Of a stretch of DNA of 48,969 nucleotides, positions 40,332 through 48,969 are shown one piece after another. The stretch covers positions 1 through 48,969 of the forward strand of contig CALEMP010000156.1 of the NCBI GenBank assembly GCA_937910685.1, given 5' to 3'. This DNA comes from an uncultured bacterium (GTDB lineage Bacteria > Planctomycetota > UBA1135 > GCA-002686595). A model generated the notes under the pieces. The model did not search any database and was not told the DNA's origin. It saw nothing but the letters and a program-made list of their open reading frames with translations. Each line of letters starts with the position of its first letter. Positions within the stretch are counted from its first letter, which is position 1. Both the position numbers and the translations under genes were made by a program.

Positions 40332-43300
40332 ATGGGACTGTTCAAAAACCTGCGTTTGCACGTGGGTCCCGTTACGGCAATTTGCGTCACACTTCTCGCA
40401 TCCTTTGGCTCCGTTCAAGCCCTGCTAGCACCAAGTGAGAAGGGGCTCTTGGCCCCCCGGCCAGAAGCCAAATTGGTTGACCTGCCGGCTGCGTCTAGCT
40501 CTCTCACCAATGGCGTGATTGGATCCGGACCCCTTCATAAGGTTTGGGTTCGGAGGGATCGTCAGGAGCAGTTGTTCGAGTTGCTGTCCCAAGGTGCGGT
40601 GGTTCGCCATCACGCCTACGAGGCTTTCTCGTTGGTCGTGGTGGACGATCGGCGGATCGGGGGAATCCCAGGCCTCTTGAGTCGGGGACTCACCGTCCGG
40701 GATGACATGGATCTGGTGCTGCTCAACGGTCTGCCTCTCGATGGGCGCCGGCCCGAGGCGACCTTGGCCGCACTTGACTCCATGGAGCGCTTTGGTGCGC
40801 CGACGGACCTATCCCTTGACCCTCGCTCAGGGTTGTATGTGGTTCAGTTCGATGGGCCCGTCAAGGACGAGTGGTTGGAGGGTTTGAGAGGCCTTGGGAC
40901 CACATTTATGCAGTTCGTGCCGTCGAACGCTTATGTGGTGCGCCTCCCCTCCGCGCGGGTCGCTGACCTGGAAGCCTTCGCAGCTGCACAGGAGTTTGTT
41001 CAGTATGTGGGCAACTATGAGCCCGCTTTCCGCATCCACCCGAACCTGCGCTCGGTATTGCGCGCGGGTCAAGGTCGGGCGCAAAAGGTCATTGTTCAGT
41101 TGGTCAATGACGGGCGCGTGAGGGATTCGATCGAGGAGTTGCGCTCACTTGCGGATGAAATCCGCAGCACAAACGTGGTCGGCCCTTACATCAACGTTCG
41201 CGCAACCATTCACCCGTCCGCTTGGCAGACGATTGCCAGCAATGACCGGGTCTTTCAGATCGAGCCCGAGGGCGAACTGCAGCGATATGCAGCCGATGAA
41301 CGTCAAGGCCAGATTGTGGCCGGTAATGTGACTGGCAACTCCCCCTCAGGGCCGGACTACCTCGCTTGGCTTTCAAGCGTGGGCTTCAATTCCACTCAGT
41401 TTGGCAGTTTCTCTGTCAACGTCGTGGACGATGCTTACTCCTTGACCGGGCACCCTGACTTGCCCAATAGTCGCGTGGCCTTCGAGCTCAACCCGACGGG
41501 ACAAAGTGGATCCCAAGGCGGTCACGGCTTCTTGAACTCGCACATTGTTGGCGGGTTTAACAATGGCACAGGAACGGCTCTTGAGGATACCGGGGGCTAT
41601 AACTACGGCCTGGGTATCGCGCCCTGGGCGCAGGTTGGGGTCACCGCAATCTTTGGCCCTGGAGGCATGAACGCCTCAAGCTTCGAGAGCCAGGCCTATG
41701 GGCTCGGAGCACGCATCAGCACGAACTCCTGGGGTTTCACTAACTCCTATACCTACACTTCCAGTGCTCAGGAATATGACTTCTTGACCCGCGACGTGCA
41801 GAGCACAGTTGGCGGCAATCAAGAGTACCTGGTGATTTTCGCTGCGGGCAACGATGGATCCGGCAGTGGTACTGTTGGGTCGCCCGGGGTCGCGAAGAAC
41901 GTTCTGACCGTGGCTGCCGGTGAAAACGTGCGCCAAACAGGAACCGATGGCTGCGCGATTTCGAACGCGGGTGCGGATAGCTGGCGGGACATTATTAGTT
42001 TTTCGAGTCGTGGTCCGGTGAACAGCGCCGGCGGCGATGGCCGTTGGAAGCCTGAGGTCACAGCTCCCGGAACCCACGTTGAAGCGGGCGTCCCCCAGAG
42101 TAACTACACGGGAACGAGTGTTTGCAACCAGTACTGGCCTGCGGGCCAGACCCTGTATGGTTGGTCTTCGGGCACGAGCCACTCCACGCCGGGTGTTGCT
42201 GGCGGTGCTGCCTTGGTGCGCCAGTGGTTCCTCAATCAGGGTCTCGCTGTGCCCAGTCCAGCGTTGCTCAAGGCCGTGCTTGTGGCCACCGCTGAATACA
42301 TGTCAGGAACTGGCGCGGGTGGTTCTTTGCCCAGCAACTCTCAGGGTTCCGGCAGCATGCACTTGGGCCGCGCCTTTGATGGCTTGGCCACGATTCGCGA
42401 AGATCAAAGTCAGCTGCTGACTGCCACGGGCCAGACCTATCAGGTCAGCGGCGCCGTTGTGGATGGCGCTCAACCCGTGCGCATCGCTCTGGTTTGGACG
42501 GATGCACCGGGACCCACGACTGGAGCGCCCTATGTGAACGACCTCAACCTAGAGGTCAGCCTTGGGGGCAACACCTATCTTGGAAACGTGTTTTCAGGGG
42601 CTACCTCCACCACCGGCGGTTCCGCTGATGTGCGTAACAACACCGAGATCGTGTTCTTGCCTGCGGGAACCACCGGGGCATTCACGGTTACGGTGACTGC
42701 CGCGTCCATAGGCGGCGACGGCGTTCCAGGGAATGGGGACAGTACTGACCAGGACTTCGCCCTGCTGATTTACAACGGATCGAGTGGTCCGCCGCCCTTT
42801 GCCGCGAGCTTCAGTGGTACGCCGACGACGGGTCTGCATCCCCTGACCGTTGCGTTCACCGATCACTCCACCGGTGGACCCACCGGCTGGGATTGGAACT
42901 TTGGCGATGGAACGACCTCGACCCTGCAGAGCCCAAGCCACACCTACAACGTCGCCGGCCAGTACAGCGTGTCCTTGACCATCACCGGATCCGGTGGCCC
43001 GGACACGATGACGCGCAGTAACTACATCACCGTGACGGATCCTCCGCCCCCCGGATTTAGCGACGGCAGTTTCGAGTTGCAGACTCCGGGCGCAGCGCCC
43101 AGCGGTGGATGGCCGGTGGGGCTGGGAACAGCCAACTTGATCTTGCCTTCTGGTGCAACGACTTCCGACGGTGGGCTGCCGACCCATGGGGCCAATTGGC
43201 TCGAGGTTTCTGGCGACGGCTCTAATGCTACAACGCCTCCATCGAACCCCGGTGGCGCAGGTTCGCCCCCCGTTGGCGGCGCAGGCGTCTCGACGACATT

Positions 43301-46300
43301 CAACTATGCGGCCGGTGCCACAGAGTTGACTTTTGATGCTGCTTTCATGCGCGCTGAAACTGCGGGCGCCCAGTGGAACGACTGGATGAGCGTGGACATC
43401 ACAGATGGGGCCAGCTGGTTCAACCTGTATTACGCGGACACGAATACGCCCACGCCCCAGACCTCGTCGCGCAACGGTTTCCCCATGACGGCGGTTTCCA
43501 ATGTGACTGTGGATCTTGCGACGATCTTCCCCGGGTCGAGTGCATCAACCGTATTCACCTTGACGGTGGAAGTGGGCAACCTGCTCGACGGCATTCAGTC
43601 TTCGGTTGGTTACGCGGATAACTTTGCCCTGGGCGGAGCCCTACCTGCACCGGTGGCTGATTTCAGTGGCACTCCCTTGAGCGGGACAGCGCCTCTGGCG
43701 GTGGCTTTCAGTGATGGAACCACGGGATCGGTTTCGAGCTGGGCTTGGGACTTTGGCGATGGGGGAACCTCCACCACACAGAGCCCGGCGCACACCTACA
43801 CCGTTGCTGGTACTTACACCGTGAGCTTGACGGCGACCGGGCCTGGCGGTTCGGACACTAGGGTTCGCGCCTCTTATATCAGCGTTTCGGAGCCTCCTCC
43901 GGTTGCGGACTTCAGCGGCACGCCCACCAGCGGCGTGATTCCCCTGAACGTTTCGTTTAGCGATGCTTCCACCGGTGCCGTGGCCAGCTGGGCCTGGACC
44001 TTTGGGGATGGGGGCACATCGACCCTTCAGAGCCCGGCCCACACCTATGTGGCCGCCGGCACCTACAGCGTGACCTTGTCGGTCACGAGCGCGGGGGGCA
44101 CGGATGCCCTCACCCGCACGGACTACATCGTGGTCAGCGAGCCGCCCCCGGTGGCCTCGTTTAGTGGTACGCCAACTAGCGGCACATTCCCGTTGACCGT
44201 CACCTTTGCGGACGGTTCCACGGGCCCGATATCGAGTTGGTCATGGACATTCGGTGATGGCGGGACCTCAACTCTGCAAAACCCGAGTCATGTTTATTCG
44301 GCCGTGGGAACCTATAGCGTGAGCTTGACGGTTACCGGACCGGGCGGGTCAGACATCTCGACCCTTACGAATTACATCGATGTGACCGATCCTCCCCCGG
44401 TTGCCGACTTCAGCGGCACACCGACCAGCGGCACGGCTCCTTTGGCTGTTGCTTTCAGCGACGCCTCAACGGGCGTGATGTCTGGCTGGGCCTGGGACTT
44501 TGGTGACGGCGGTACATCCACGCTCCAAAACCCAAACCACACCTACACGACAGCAGGAAGTTACACCGTCGCCATGACCGTGACCGGTCCGGGCGGCTCG
44601 GACACCTTGACCCGTAGCGCTTATGTGGTCGTTGTGGATCCGCCCCCCGTGGCGTCCTTCACGGGCACGCCCACCAGTGGGGTGAGCCCGTTGACTGTCA
44701 GCTTTGCGGATGGCTCAACCGGCCCCGTGTCCAGCTGGGCTTGGTCTTTTGGGGATGGAGGCACTTCCACTCTGCAAAACCCGAGTCATGTTTATTCGGC
44801 CGTGGGCACCTATAGCGTGAGCTTGACGGTTACCGGACCGGGCGGGTCAGACATCTCGACCCTCACGAACTACATTGTGGTCAGCGAGCCGCCCCCGGTT
44901 GCGGCCTTCAGCGGAACGCCCACGAATGGAACGATTCCCCTGGATGTAGCTTTTGCTGATGGCTCAACCGGCTTGGTTACGAGCTGGTCATGGGATTTTG
45001 GAGACGGTGGAACCTCCGCCCTTCAAAACCCAAGCCACACCTATACGGTCGCGGGTGTTTACTCGGTGGCTCTGACGGTGACGGGCCCGGGTGGCTCAGA
45101 CACCCAGGTGCGCACGAACTACATAGTGGCAGGTGTGCCCGCGCCGGTTGCGGCCTTTGACGGCACTCCGGTCTCGGGGATTGCCCCGTTGAATGTTCTA
45201 TTCACTGATGCTTCGGCGGGCTCCATAAGCAGTTGGGCCTGGGACTTTGGAGACGGCGGTACATCCACGCTTCAAAACCCGAGCCACACCTATTCGTCAG
45301 CCGGACTTTTCTCGGTTGCCTTGACGGTGACTGGCCCGGGTGGGTCCGACACCATGACCCGGACGAACTACATCAACGTGGGGGACCCCCCGCCCGTTGC
45401 TGATTTCAGCGGCACGCCGACCAGTGGAACCATTCCATTGACGGTGGCATTCAATGATGCCTCTACTGGCGCAGCGAACGCTTGGTCCTGGGACTTTGGA
45501 GATGGCGGTGCCTCAGCGCTGCAAAACCCGAGTCACGTTTACACGGGGTTGGGGACGTACACCGTCAGCCTGACCGTGACCGGCCCGGGCGGCTCTGACC
45601 TGATGGTTCGCACGAACTACATCACGGTGAATGATGCCCCGCCGGCAGAAATCAGTGACGGCAGTTTCGAGGCCCAGACCGCAGGGACTGCTCCAGCGAC
45701 TCCTTGGACCGTGGACGCCGGGGTCACTCACCTGGTTCTTCCCGCAGGCGGTACCACCAGCGATGGTGGCTTGCCCACGGACGGAGTTAACTGGCTTGAA
45801 CTTTCGGCTAATGGCTCCAATGGGGCGACCGGCCCGTCGAACCCAGGCGGTGCAGGCAACGCACCGGTGGGGGGCACCGGAGTTTCCACCGTCTTTAACA
45901 TGGGCGCCAACCAGACCGAGCTGTCCTTCGATGCGGCCTTCATGCGCAACGAAACCGCTAACTCCAACTTCAATGATTGGATGAGCGTCGATGTGACCGA
46001 TGGCGCGACCACGGTCAATGTCTATTACGCGGATACGGGAACGCCTACGCCTCAGACCTCTCAGCGCAACGGCTTCCCCATGACCGCCGTGTCGAACGTC
46101 ACGGTTGATTTGGCCGTGTTGTTCCCGACCGCAACTACCGCGACAGTCTTTACCTTGACCTCGCAGGTGGGCAACGCCGTGGATAGCATCCAGTCCTCCC
46201 TTGGCTATGTGGACAACTTCGCCCTCGGCGGCCCGCTTCCTGCGCCCGCCGCTGACTTTACTGGCACCCCCTTGAGTGGGGTCGCCCCCTTGAACGTGGT

Positions 46301-48969
46301 CTTCAGCGATGCCTCCACAGGCACGGTGGATACTTGGGCCTGGGACTTTGGCGATGGCTTTACTTCTACAGCGCAGAACCCCAGCCACCTCTACACGGCT
46401 GCGGGCAGTTACAGCGTGAGTTTGACGGTCAACGGTCCGGGAGGATCGGACACCCTGACTCGTGCGGCATATGTGGACGTCACTGAGCCGGCCCCCGTGG
46501 CCGACTTTGTGGGTACCCCGACCAGCGGAGCTTCGCCGCTTACAGTCAGCTTTGCGGACGCTTCCATTGGCGCCGTGTCCAGCTGGGCATGGAACTTTGG
46601 CGACGGTGGCACTGCGACGGTTCAAAACCCCAGCCACGTTTATGCGGCGGTGGGTAGTTACACCGTGAGCTTGACGGTTACCGGGGCGGGGGGTTCGGAC
46701 CTCTTGACGCGTGTTGCGTACATTGATGTAACCGAGCCCGCCCCAGTCGCTGGCTTCAGCGGAGTGCCAACCACTGGCACAGCTCCCTTGACGGCGACCT
46801 TTGCTGATAGTTCCACCGGCGTGGTATCAAGCTATGCCTGGAACTTTGGCGATGGTGGCACCTCAACCCTCCAAAACCCGAGTCACCTGTACTCGGCGGT
46901 TGGAACTTATAGCGTGAGCTTGACGGTAACTGGACCTGGCGGTTCGGACGTTTTGACGCGAACGAACTACATCGACGTGACAGAGCCGGCGCCGATCTCG
47001 AACTTCAGCGGCGCGCCAACCAGCGGCGTTTCGCCCCTGACGGTTGGATTCTCCGATCTATCGTCTGGCGCGGTTTCGAGCTACGCCTGGACCTTTGGCG
47101 ATGGCGGCACCTCGACCCTTCAAAACCCGAGTCATGTGTATTCGGCGGTCGGCACCTATAGCGTGAGCTTGGCGGTGACTGGACCTGGCGGTTCGGACAC
47201 CTTGACGCGCACGGACTACATCGACGTGGCTGAGCCCGCCCCGGTTGCGGACTTCATTGGGTCGCCGACCAGTGGCACCTCGCCGCTAACGGTTGGGTTT
47301 ACGGATGCTTCCACCGGTGCGGTTTCCAGCTATGCCTGGACCTTCGGTGATGGTGGTACTTCGACCCTCCAAAACCCGAGCCATGTGTACTCGGCGGTTG
47401 GTGTCTATAGCGTGAGCTTGACGGTGACTGGAGTCGGCGGTTCGGACGCCTTGACCCGCACCAATTACATCGACGTGACTGAACCGGCCCCGGTTGCTGG
47501 CTTCAGTGGATCACCGACCAGTGGCATTTCGCCGCTGACAGTTGGTTTCACTGATTCCTCGACTGGCGCGGTTTCGAGTTACGCCTGGAGCTTCGGCGAT
47601 GGCGGAACCTCAACCCTCCAAAACCCGAGTCACCTGTACTCGGCCGCTGGAACTTACAGCGTGAGCCTAACCGTAACCGGACCTGGAGGTTCGGACGTCT
47701 TGACTCGCACCAACTACATCGACGTCGCTGAGCCCGCGCCTGTGGCTGGATTCAGTGGGTCGCCGACCAGTGGCACCTCGCCCCTGACGGTTGGTTTTGC
47801 TGACGCTTCTACCGGTGCGGTTTCCAGCTATGCCTGGAGCTTCGGCGATGGTGGTACCTCGACCCTCCAAAACCCGAGTCACCTGTACTCGGCCGCTGGA
47901 ACTTACAGCGTGAGCCTAACCGTAACCGGACCTGGAGGTTCGGACGTCTTGACTCGCACCAACTACATCGATGTCACTGAACCGGCGCCTGTGGCCGACT
48001 TCAGTGGTTCGCCGACCAGTGGCACCTCGCCTCTGACGGTTGGCTTCGCTGACGCTTCTACCGGTGCGGTTTCAAGTTACGCCTGGAGCTTCGGCGACGG
48101 CGGGACCTCGACCCTTCAAAACCCGAGTCACCTGTACTCGGCGGTTGGAACTTACAGCGTGAGCTTGACCGTGACTGGACCGGGTGGTTCTGACACGCTG
48201 ATGCGCACCAACTACATCGACGTGACCGAACCGGCACCCGTGGCGGATTTCAGCGGTACGCCGACCAGCGGAACGTCTCCTCTAACGGTTGCCTACAGCG
48301 ATGCCTCCACCGGGGCAGCCTCAAGTTGGGCGTGGACTTTTGGTGATGGGGGAACATCGGCTCTTCAAAACCCGAGCCATATCTATCTCGACGCTGGCAC
48401 CTACAGCGTGAGCCTGACAGTCACTGGCCCGGGCGGTTCCGACACAAGGACTCGCGCGGGTTACATCACTGTGGCAGAACCGCCTCCGGTTGCGAACTTG
48501 TCCGGCACGCCGACAAGTGGCTCAGCTCCCCTCATGGTCGCATTTGCCGACGTGTCCTCCGGGGCTACGGGCAGTTGGGCCTGGGATTTTGGGGACGGCA
48601 CGACCTCCACGCTCCAACACCCCAACCACACCTTCTTGGCTGTGGGCACCTATACGGTGAGCTTGACTGTGACTGGGCCCGGCGGTTCGGACACGATGAC
48701 GCGGACGAACTACATCGACGTCACTGAGCCTGCGCCCGTTGCAGGCTTCAGTGGTTCGCCAACCAGCGGCACTTCGCCGCTAACCGTCGGCTTCGCCGAT
48801 TCCTCGACCGGTGCGGTATCAAGTTATGCCTGGACCTTCGGCGATGGCGGCACTTCGACCCTCCAAAACCCGAGCCACCTGTACTCGGCCGCTGGAACTT
48901 ACAGCGTGAGCCTGACTGTGACCGGCCCTGGCGGCTCGGACACCTTGACGCGAACCAACTACATCGACG
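40332..48969 (+). CDS. Giant secreted S8 (Kp43-type) subtilase with PKD-repeat array, 3' end beyond window
   Basis: The frame from ATG 40332 is open to the window edge (2879 codons, no stop), and the 3' end lies outside. A signal peptide (residues 5-35, VTAICVTLLASFGSVQA) is followed by a prodomain with SGLYVVQFDGPVKDEW and FVQYVGNYEPAFRIHP, typical of the Kp43 subtilase group. The catalytic domain has Asp366 (or 367) in VNVVDDAYS, His398 in GGHGFLNSHIVGG, oxyanion Asn507 in AAGNDG and Ser616 in SSGTSHSTPGVAG. The Kp43 C-terminal beta-sandwich (WTDAPGPTTGAPYVNDLNLEV ... QDFALLIYN) ends near residue 815. Then PKD repeats and two copies of a 201-residue module fill the rest. The design suggests a large cell-surface or secreted protease acting on proteins or polymers. 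ATG choice: the first Met, directly before the signal peptide. Confidence 0.9.
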   Translation, partial: MGLFKNLRLHVGPVTAICVTLLASFGSVQALLAPSEKGLLAPRPEAKLVDLPAASSSLTNGVIGSGPLHKVWVRRDRQEQLFELLSQGAVVRHHAYEAFSLVVVDDRRIGGIPGLLSRGLTVRDDMDLVLLNGLPLDGRRPEATLAALDSMERFGAPTDLSLDPRSGLYVVQFDGPVKDEWLEGLRGLGTTFMQFVPSNAYVVRLPSARVADLEAFAAAQEFVQYVGNYEPAFRIHPNLRSVLRAGQGRAQKVIVQLVNDGRVRDSIEELRSLADEIRSTNVVGPYINVRATIHPSAWQTIASNDRVFQIEPEGELQRYAADERQGQIVAGNVTGNSPSGPDYLAWLSSVGFNSTQFGSFSVNVVDDAYSLTGHPDLPNSRVAFELNPTGQSGSQGGHGFLNSHIVGGFNNGTGTALEDTGGYNYGLGIAPWAQVGVTAIFGPGGMNASSFESQAYGLGARISTNSWGFTNSYTYTSSAQEYDFLTRDVQSTVGGNQEYLVIFAAGNDGSGSGTVGSPGVAKNVLTVAAGENVRQTGTDGCAISNAGADSWRDIISFSSRGPVNSAGGDGRWKPEVTAPGTHVEAGVPQSNYTGTSVCNQYWPAGQTLYGWSSGTSHSTPGVAGGAALVRQWFLNQGLAVPSPALLKAVLVATAEYMSGTGAGGSLPSNSQGSGSMHLGRAFDGLATIREDQSQLLTATGQTYQVSGAVVDGAQPVRIALVWTDAPGPTTGAPYVNDLNLEVSLGGNTYLGNVFSGATSTTGGSADVRNNTEIVFLPAGTTGAFTVTVTAASIGGDGVPGNGDSTDQDFALLIYNGSSGPPPFAASFSGTPTTGLHPLTVAFTDHSTGGPTGWDWNFGDGTTSTLQSPSHTYNVAGQYSVSLTITGSGGPDTMTRSNYITVTDPPPPGFSDGSFELQTPGAAPSGGWPVGLGTANLILPSGATTSDGGLPTHGANWLEVSGDGSNATTPPSNPGGAGSPPVGGAGVSTTFNYAAGATELTFDAAFMRAETAGAQWNDWMSVDITDGASWFNLYYADTNTPTPQTSSRNGFPMTAVSNVTVDLATIFPGSSASTVFTLTVEVGNLLDGIQSSVGYADNFALGGALPAPVADFSGTPLSGTAPLAVAFSDGTTGSVSSWAWDFGDGGTSTTQSPAHTYTVAGTYTVSLTATGPGGSDTRVRASYISVSEPPPVADFSGTPTSGVIPLNVSFSDASTGAVASWAWTFGDGGTSTLQSPAHTYVAAGTYSVTLSVTSAGGTDALTRTDYIVVSEPPPVASFSGTPTSGTFPLTVTFADGSTGPISSWSWTFGDGGTSTLQNPSHVYSAVGTYSVSLTVTGPGGSDISTLTNYIDVTDPPPVADFSGTPTSGTAPLAVAFSDASTGVMSGWAWDFGDGGTSTLQNPNHTYTTAGSYTVAMTVTGPGGSDTLTRSAYVVVVDPPPVASFTGTPTSGVSPLTVSFADGSTGPVSSWAWSFGDGGTSTLQNPSHVYSAVGTYSVSLTVTGPGGSDISTLTNYIVVSEPPPVAAFSGTPTNGTIPLDVAFADGSTGLVTSWSWDFGDGGTSALQNPSHTYTVAGVYSVALTVTGPGGSDTQVRTNYIVAGVPAPVAAFDGTPVSGIAPLNVLFTDASAGSISSWAWDFGDGGTSTLQNPSHTYSSAGLFSVALTVTGPGGSDTMTRTNYINVGDPPPVADFSGTPTSGTIPLTVAFNDASTGAANAWSWDFGDGGASALQNPSHVYTGLGTYTVSLTVTGPGGSDLMVRTNYITVNDAPPAEISDGSFEAQTAGTAPATPWTVDAGVTHLVLPAGGTTSDGGLPTDGVNWLELSANGSNGATGPSNPGGAGNAPVGGTGVSTVFNMGANQTELSFDAAFMRNETANSNFNDWMSVDVTDGATTVNVYYADTGTPTPQTSQRNGFPMTAVSNVTVDLAVLFPTATTATVFTLTSQVGNAVDSIQSSLGYVDNFALGGPLPAPAADFTGTPLSGVAPLNVVFSDASTGTVDTWAWDFGDGFTSTAQNPSHLYTAAGSYSVSLTVNGPGGSDTLTRAAYVDVTEPAPVADFVGTPTSGASPLTVSFADASIGAVSSWAWNFGDGGTATVQNPSHVYAAVGSYTVSLTVTGAGGSDLLTRVAYIDVTEPAPVAGFSGVPTTGTAPLTATFADSSTGVVSSYAWNFGDGGTSTLQNPSHLYSAVGTYSVSLTVTGPGGSDVLTRTNYIDVTEPAPISNFSGAPTSGVSPLTVGFSDLSSGAVSSYAWTFGDGGTSTLQNPSHVYSAVGTYSVSLAVTGPGGSDTLTRTDYIDVAEPAPVADFIGSPTSGTSPLTVGFTDASTGAVSSYAWTFGDGGTSTLQNPSHVYSAVGVYSVSLTVTGVGGSDALTRTNYIDVTEPAPVAGFSGSPTSGISPLTVGFTDSSTGAVSSYAWSFGDGGTSTLQNPSHLYSAAGTYSVSLTVTGPGGSDVLTRTNYIDVAEPAPVAGFSGSPTSGTSPLTVGFADASTGAVSSYAWSFGDGGTSTLQNPSHLYSAAGTYSVSLTVTGPGGSDVLTRTNYIDVTEPAPVADFSGSPTSGTSPLTVGFADASTGAVSSYAWSFGDGGTSTLQNPSHLYSAVGTYSVSLTVTGPGGSDTLMRTNYIDVTEPAPVADFSGTPTSGTSPLTVAYSDASTGAASSWAWTFGDGGTSALQNPSHIYLDAGTYSVSLTVTGPGGSDTRTRAGYITVAEPPPVANLSGTPTSGSAPLMVAFADVSSGATGSWAWDFGDGTTSTLQHPNHTFLAVGTYTVSLTVTGPGGSDTMTRTNYIDVTEPAPVAGFSGSPTSGTSPLTVGFADSSTGAVSSYAWTFGDGGTSTLQNPSHLYSAAGTYSVSLTVTGPGGSDTLTRTNYID
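42801..43049 (+). repeat. PKD repeat 1 (inside protease gene)
   Basis: The first 83-residue PKD unit, starting AASFSGTPTTGLHPLTVAF and carrying the PKD core WDWNFGDGTTS. It is more diverged than later units (LTITGSGGPDT in place of LTVTGPGGSDT). It lies between the subtilase beta-sandwich and module A. Confidence 0.85.
43050..43652 (+). other. Module A, 201-residue domain inside protease gene
   Basis: A 603-base segment coding for a probable beta-sandwich, from SDGSFELQTPG to YADNFALGGALPAP. It shares its plan and many residues with module B (45645-46247), for instance RNGFPMTAVSNVTVDLA and DAAFMR. The DGSFE start and DNFAL end recall carbohydrate-binding-module-like or choice-of-anchor domains. 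Ligand unknown. Confidence 0.75.
43653..45644 (+). repeat. PKD repeats 2-9 (eight units of exactly 249 bases)
   Basis: Units start at 43653, 43902, 44151, 44400, 44649, 44898, 45147 and 45396. Each codes 83 residues of the form PVADFSGTPTSG-x-PL-x-V-x-F-x-DASTG...W-x-FGDGGTST-QNPSHTY...AGTYSVSLTVTGPGGSD...NYI. The FGDGGTS motif is the PKD signature. No indel breaks the period. Units 4 and 6 share a 94-base stretch with a single mismatch (44271-44364 against 44769-44862). Confidence 0.93.
45645..46247 (+). other. Module B, second copy of the 201-residue domain
   Basis: A 603-base segment homologous to module A, running from SDGSFEAQTAG to YVDNFALGGPLPAP. The lengths of A and B measured between PKD borders are identical. 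Conserved landmarks include GGLPT-x-G-x-NWLE, GGAG-x-x-PVGG-x-GVST, TFDAAFMR/SFDAAFMR, NDWMSVD and TPTPQTS-x-RNGFPM. Confidence 0.75.
46248..48969 (+). repeat. PKD repeats 10-20 (249-base units, last one cut by window edge)
   Basis: Units start at 46248, 46497, 46746, 46995, 47244, 47493, 47742, 47991, 48240, 48489 and 48738, again exactly 249 bases apart. Units 12-17 and 20 are the most alike (VSSYAW-x-FGDGGTSTLQNPSH). Units 15 and 16 share 110 identical bases (47613-47722 against 47862-47971). The array continues past 48969, so the true number is unknown. Confidence 0.93.

Noticed and set aside
45513..46637. 374-codon open frame on the minus strand, and similar ones at 42594-43187 and 43641-44042
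   Set aside because: They lie antisense to the PKD array of the protease gene, repeat with its 249-base period, and have no start signal. They are shadows of the high-GC repeats.
43653..48969. Regular repeats considered as a CRISPR array or minisatellite
   Set aside because: The period is 249 bases, the units code PKD domains in frame, and there are no short direct repeats with unique spacers.
1..48969. Mobile element or recent horizontal transfer
   Set aside because: No transposase, integrase, attachment repeats or clear composition shift were seen; the only tRNA (11672-11748) has no repeat of its 3' end nearby.

Overview
The window is about 49 kb of GC-rich bacterial chromosome with densely packed housekeeping genes and no rRNA, transposase, phage or CRISPR signature. 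Gene content and style point to a Planctomycetota-like bacterium: very short or absent mRNA leaders, several lipoproteins of unknown function, an ECF sigma cassette, a DeoC/RpiB pair with N-terminal extensions, and a giant PKD-repeat subtilase. That assignment is inference from gene style; there is no marker gene here to prove it.

Layout. 1-11.6 kb (+): end of a small basic protein, mnmH (tRNA 2-selenouridine synthase) with a DoxX-like membrane protein, pepN, a 450-base non-coding stretch rich in hairpins, purF, a family 4 glycosyltransferase, a B12-binding radical SAM protein, an aldo/keto reductase and a membrane-anchored SGNH-type protein. 11.7 kb: tRNA-Arg(CCG) on the minus strand, with the best sigma-70 promoter in the window (TTGACC-16-TATCCT). 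11.9-15.9 kb (+): a calcium-binding type-3-repeat protein, then an ECF sigma factor, its zinc-type anti-sigma factor and an RseB-like lipoprotein behind a GGAAC/CGTC promoter that looks self-regulated, then a small unknown protein with a textbook terminator. 16-28.3 kb (mixed strands): MoxR ATPase, TPR protein, a small acidic protein, an mltA-MOSC-TrkA_C operon (-), a phospholipase-D-type lipoprotein and a class V aminotransferase (+), a transketolase-like enzyme, an acidic exported protein and a peptidase-MA-like lipoprotein (-).

28.4-40.0 kb holds most of a nucleoside catabolic pathway. A tight + strand operon encodes a small protein, DeoB, pyrimidine nucleoside phosphorylase, a thioredoxin-fold-like exported protein, a concentrative nucleoside transporter and a trimeric purine nucleoside phosphorylase. 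After an interruption by a KAP-type membrane P-loop NTPase (+) and a dynamin-like GTPase (-), an overlapping RpiB-like/DeoC pair completes the route: nucleoside uptake, phosphorolysis, (deoxy)ribose-1-P to -5-P, then aldol cleavage to acetaldehyde and glyceraldehyde-3-P. The RpiB homologue has Asp where the catalytic Cys normally sits and an N-terminal domain reminiscent of microcompartment-associated enzymes.

40.3 kb to the window end is one open gene of at least 8.6 kb: a Kp43-type S8 protease followed by at least 20 PKD repeats laid out on an exact 249-base lattice, into which two copies of a 201-residue module are set in phase.

Regulatory style. A TATCCT-like -10 box lies 6-7 bases before the start codon of five genes, and 9-10 bases before four others, which implies leaderless or nearly leaderless transcripts. 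Hairpins follow several genes, but only one (15922-15957) has a proper T-run.
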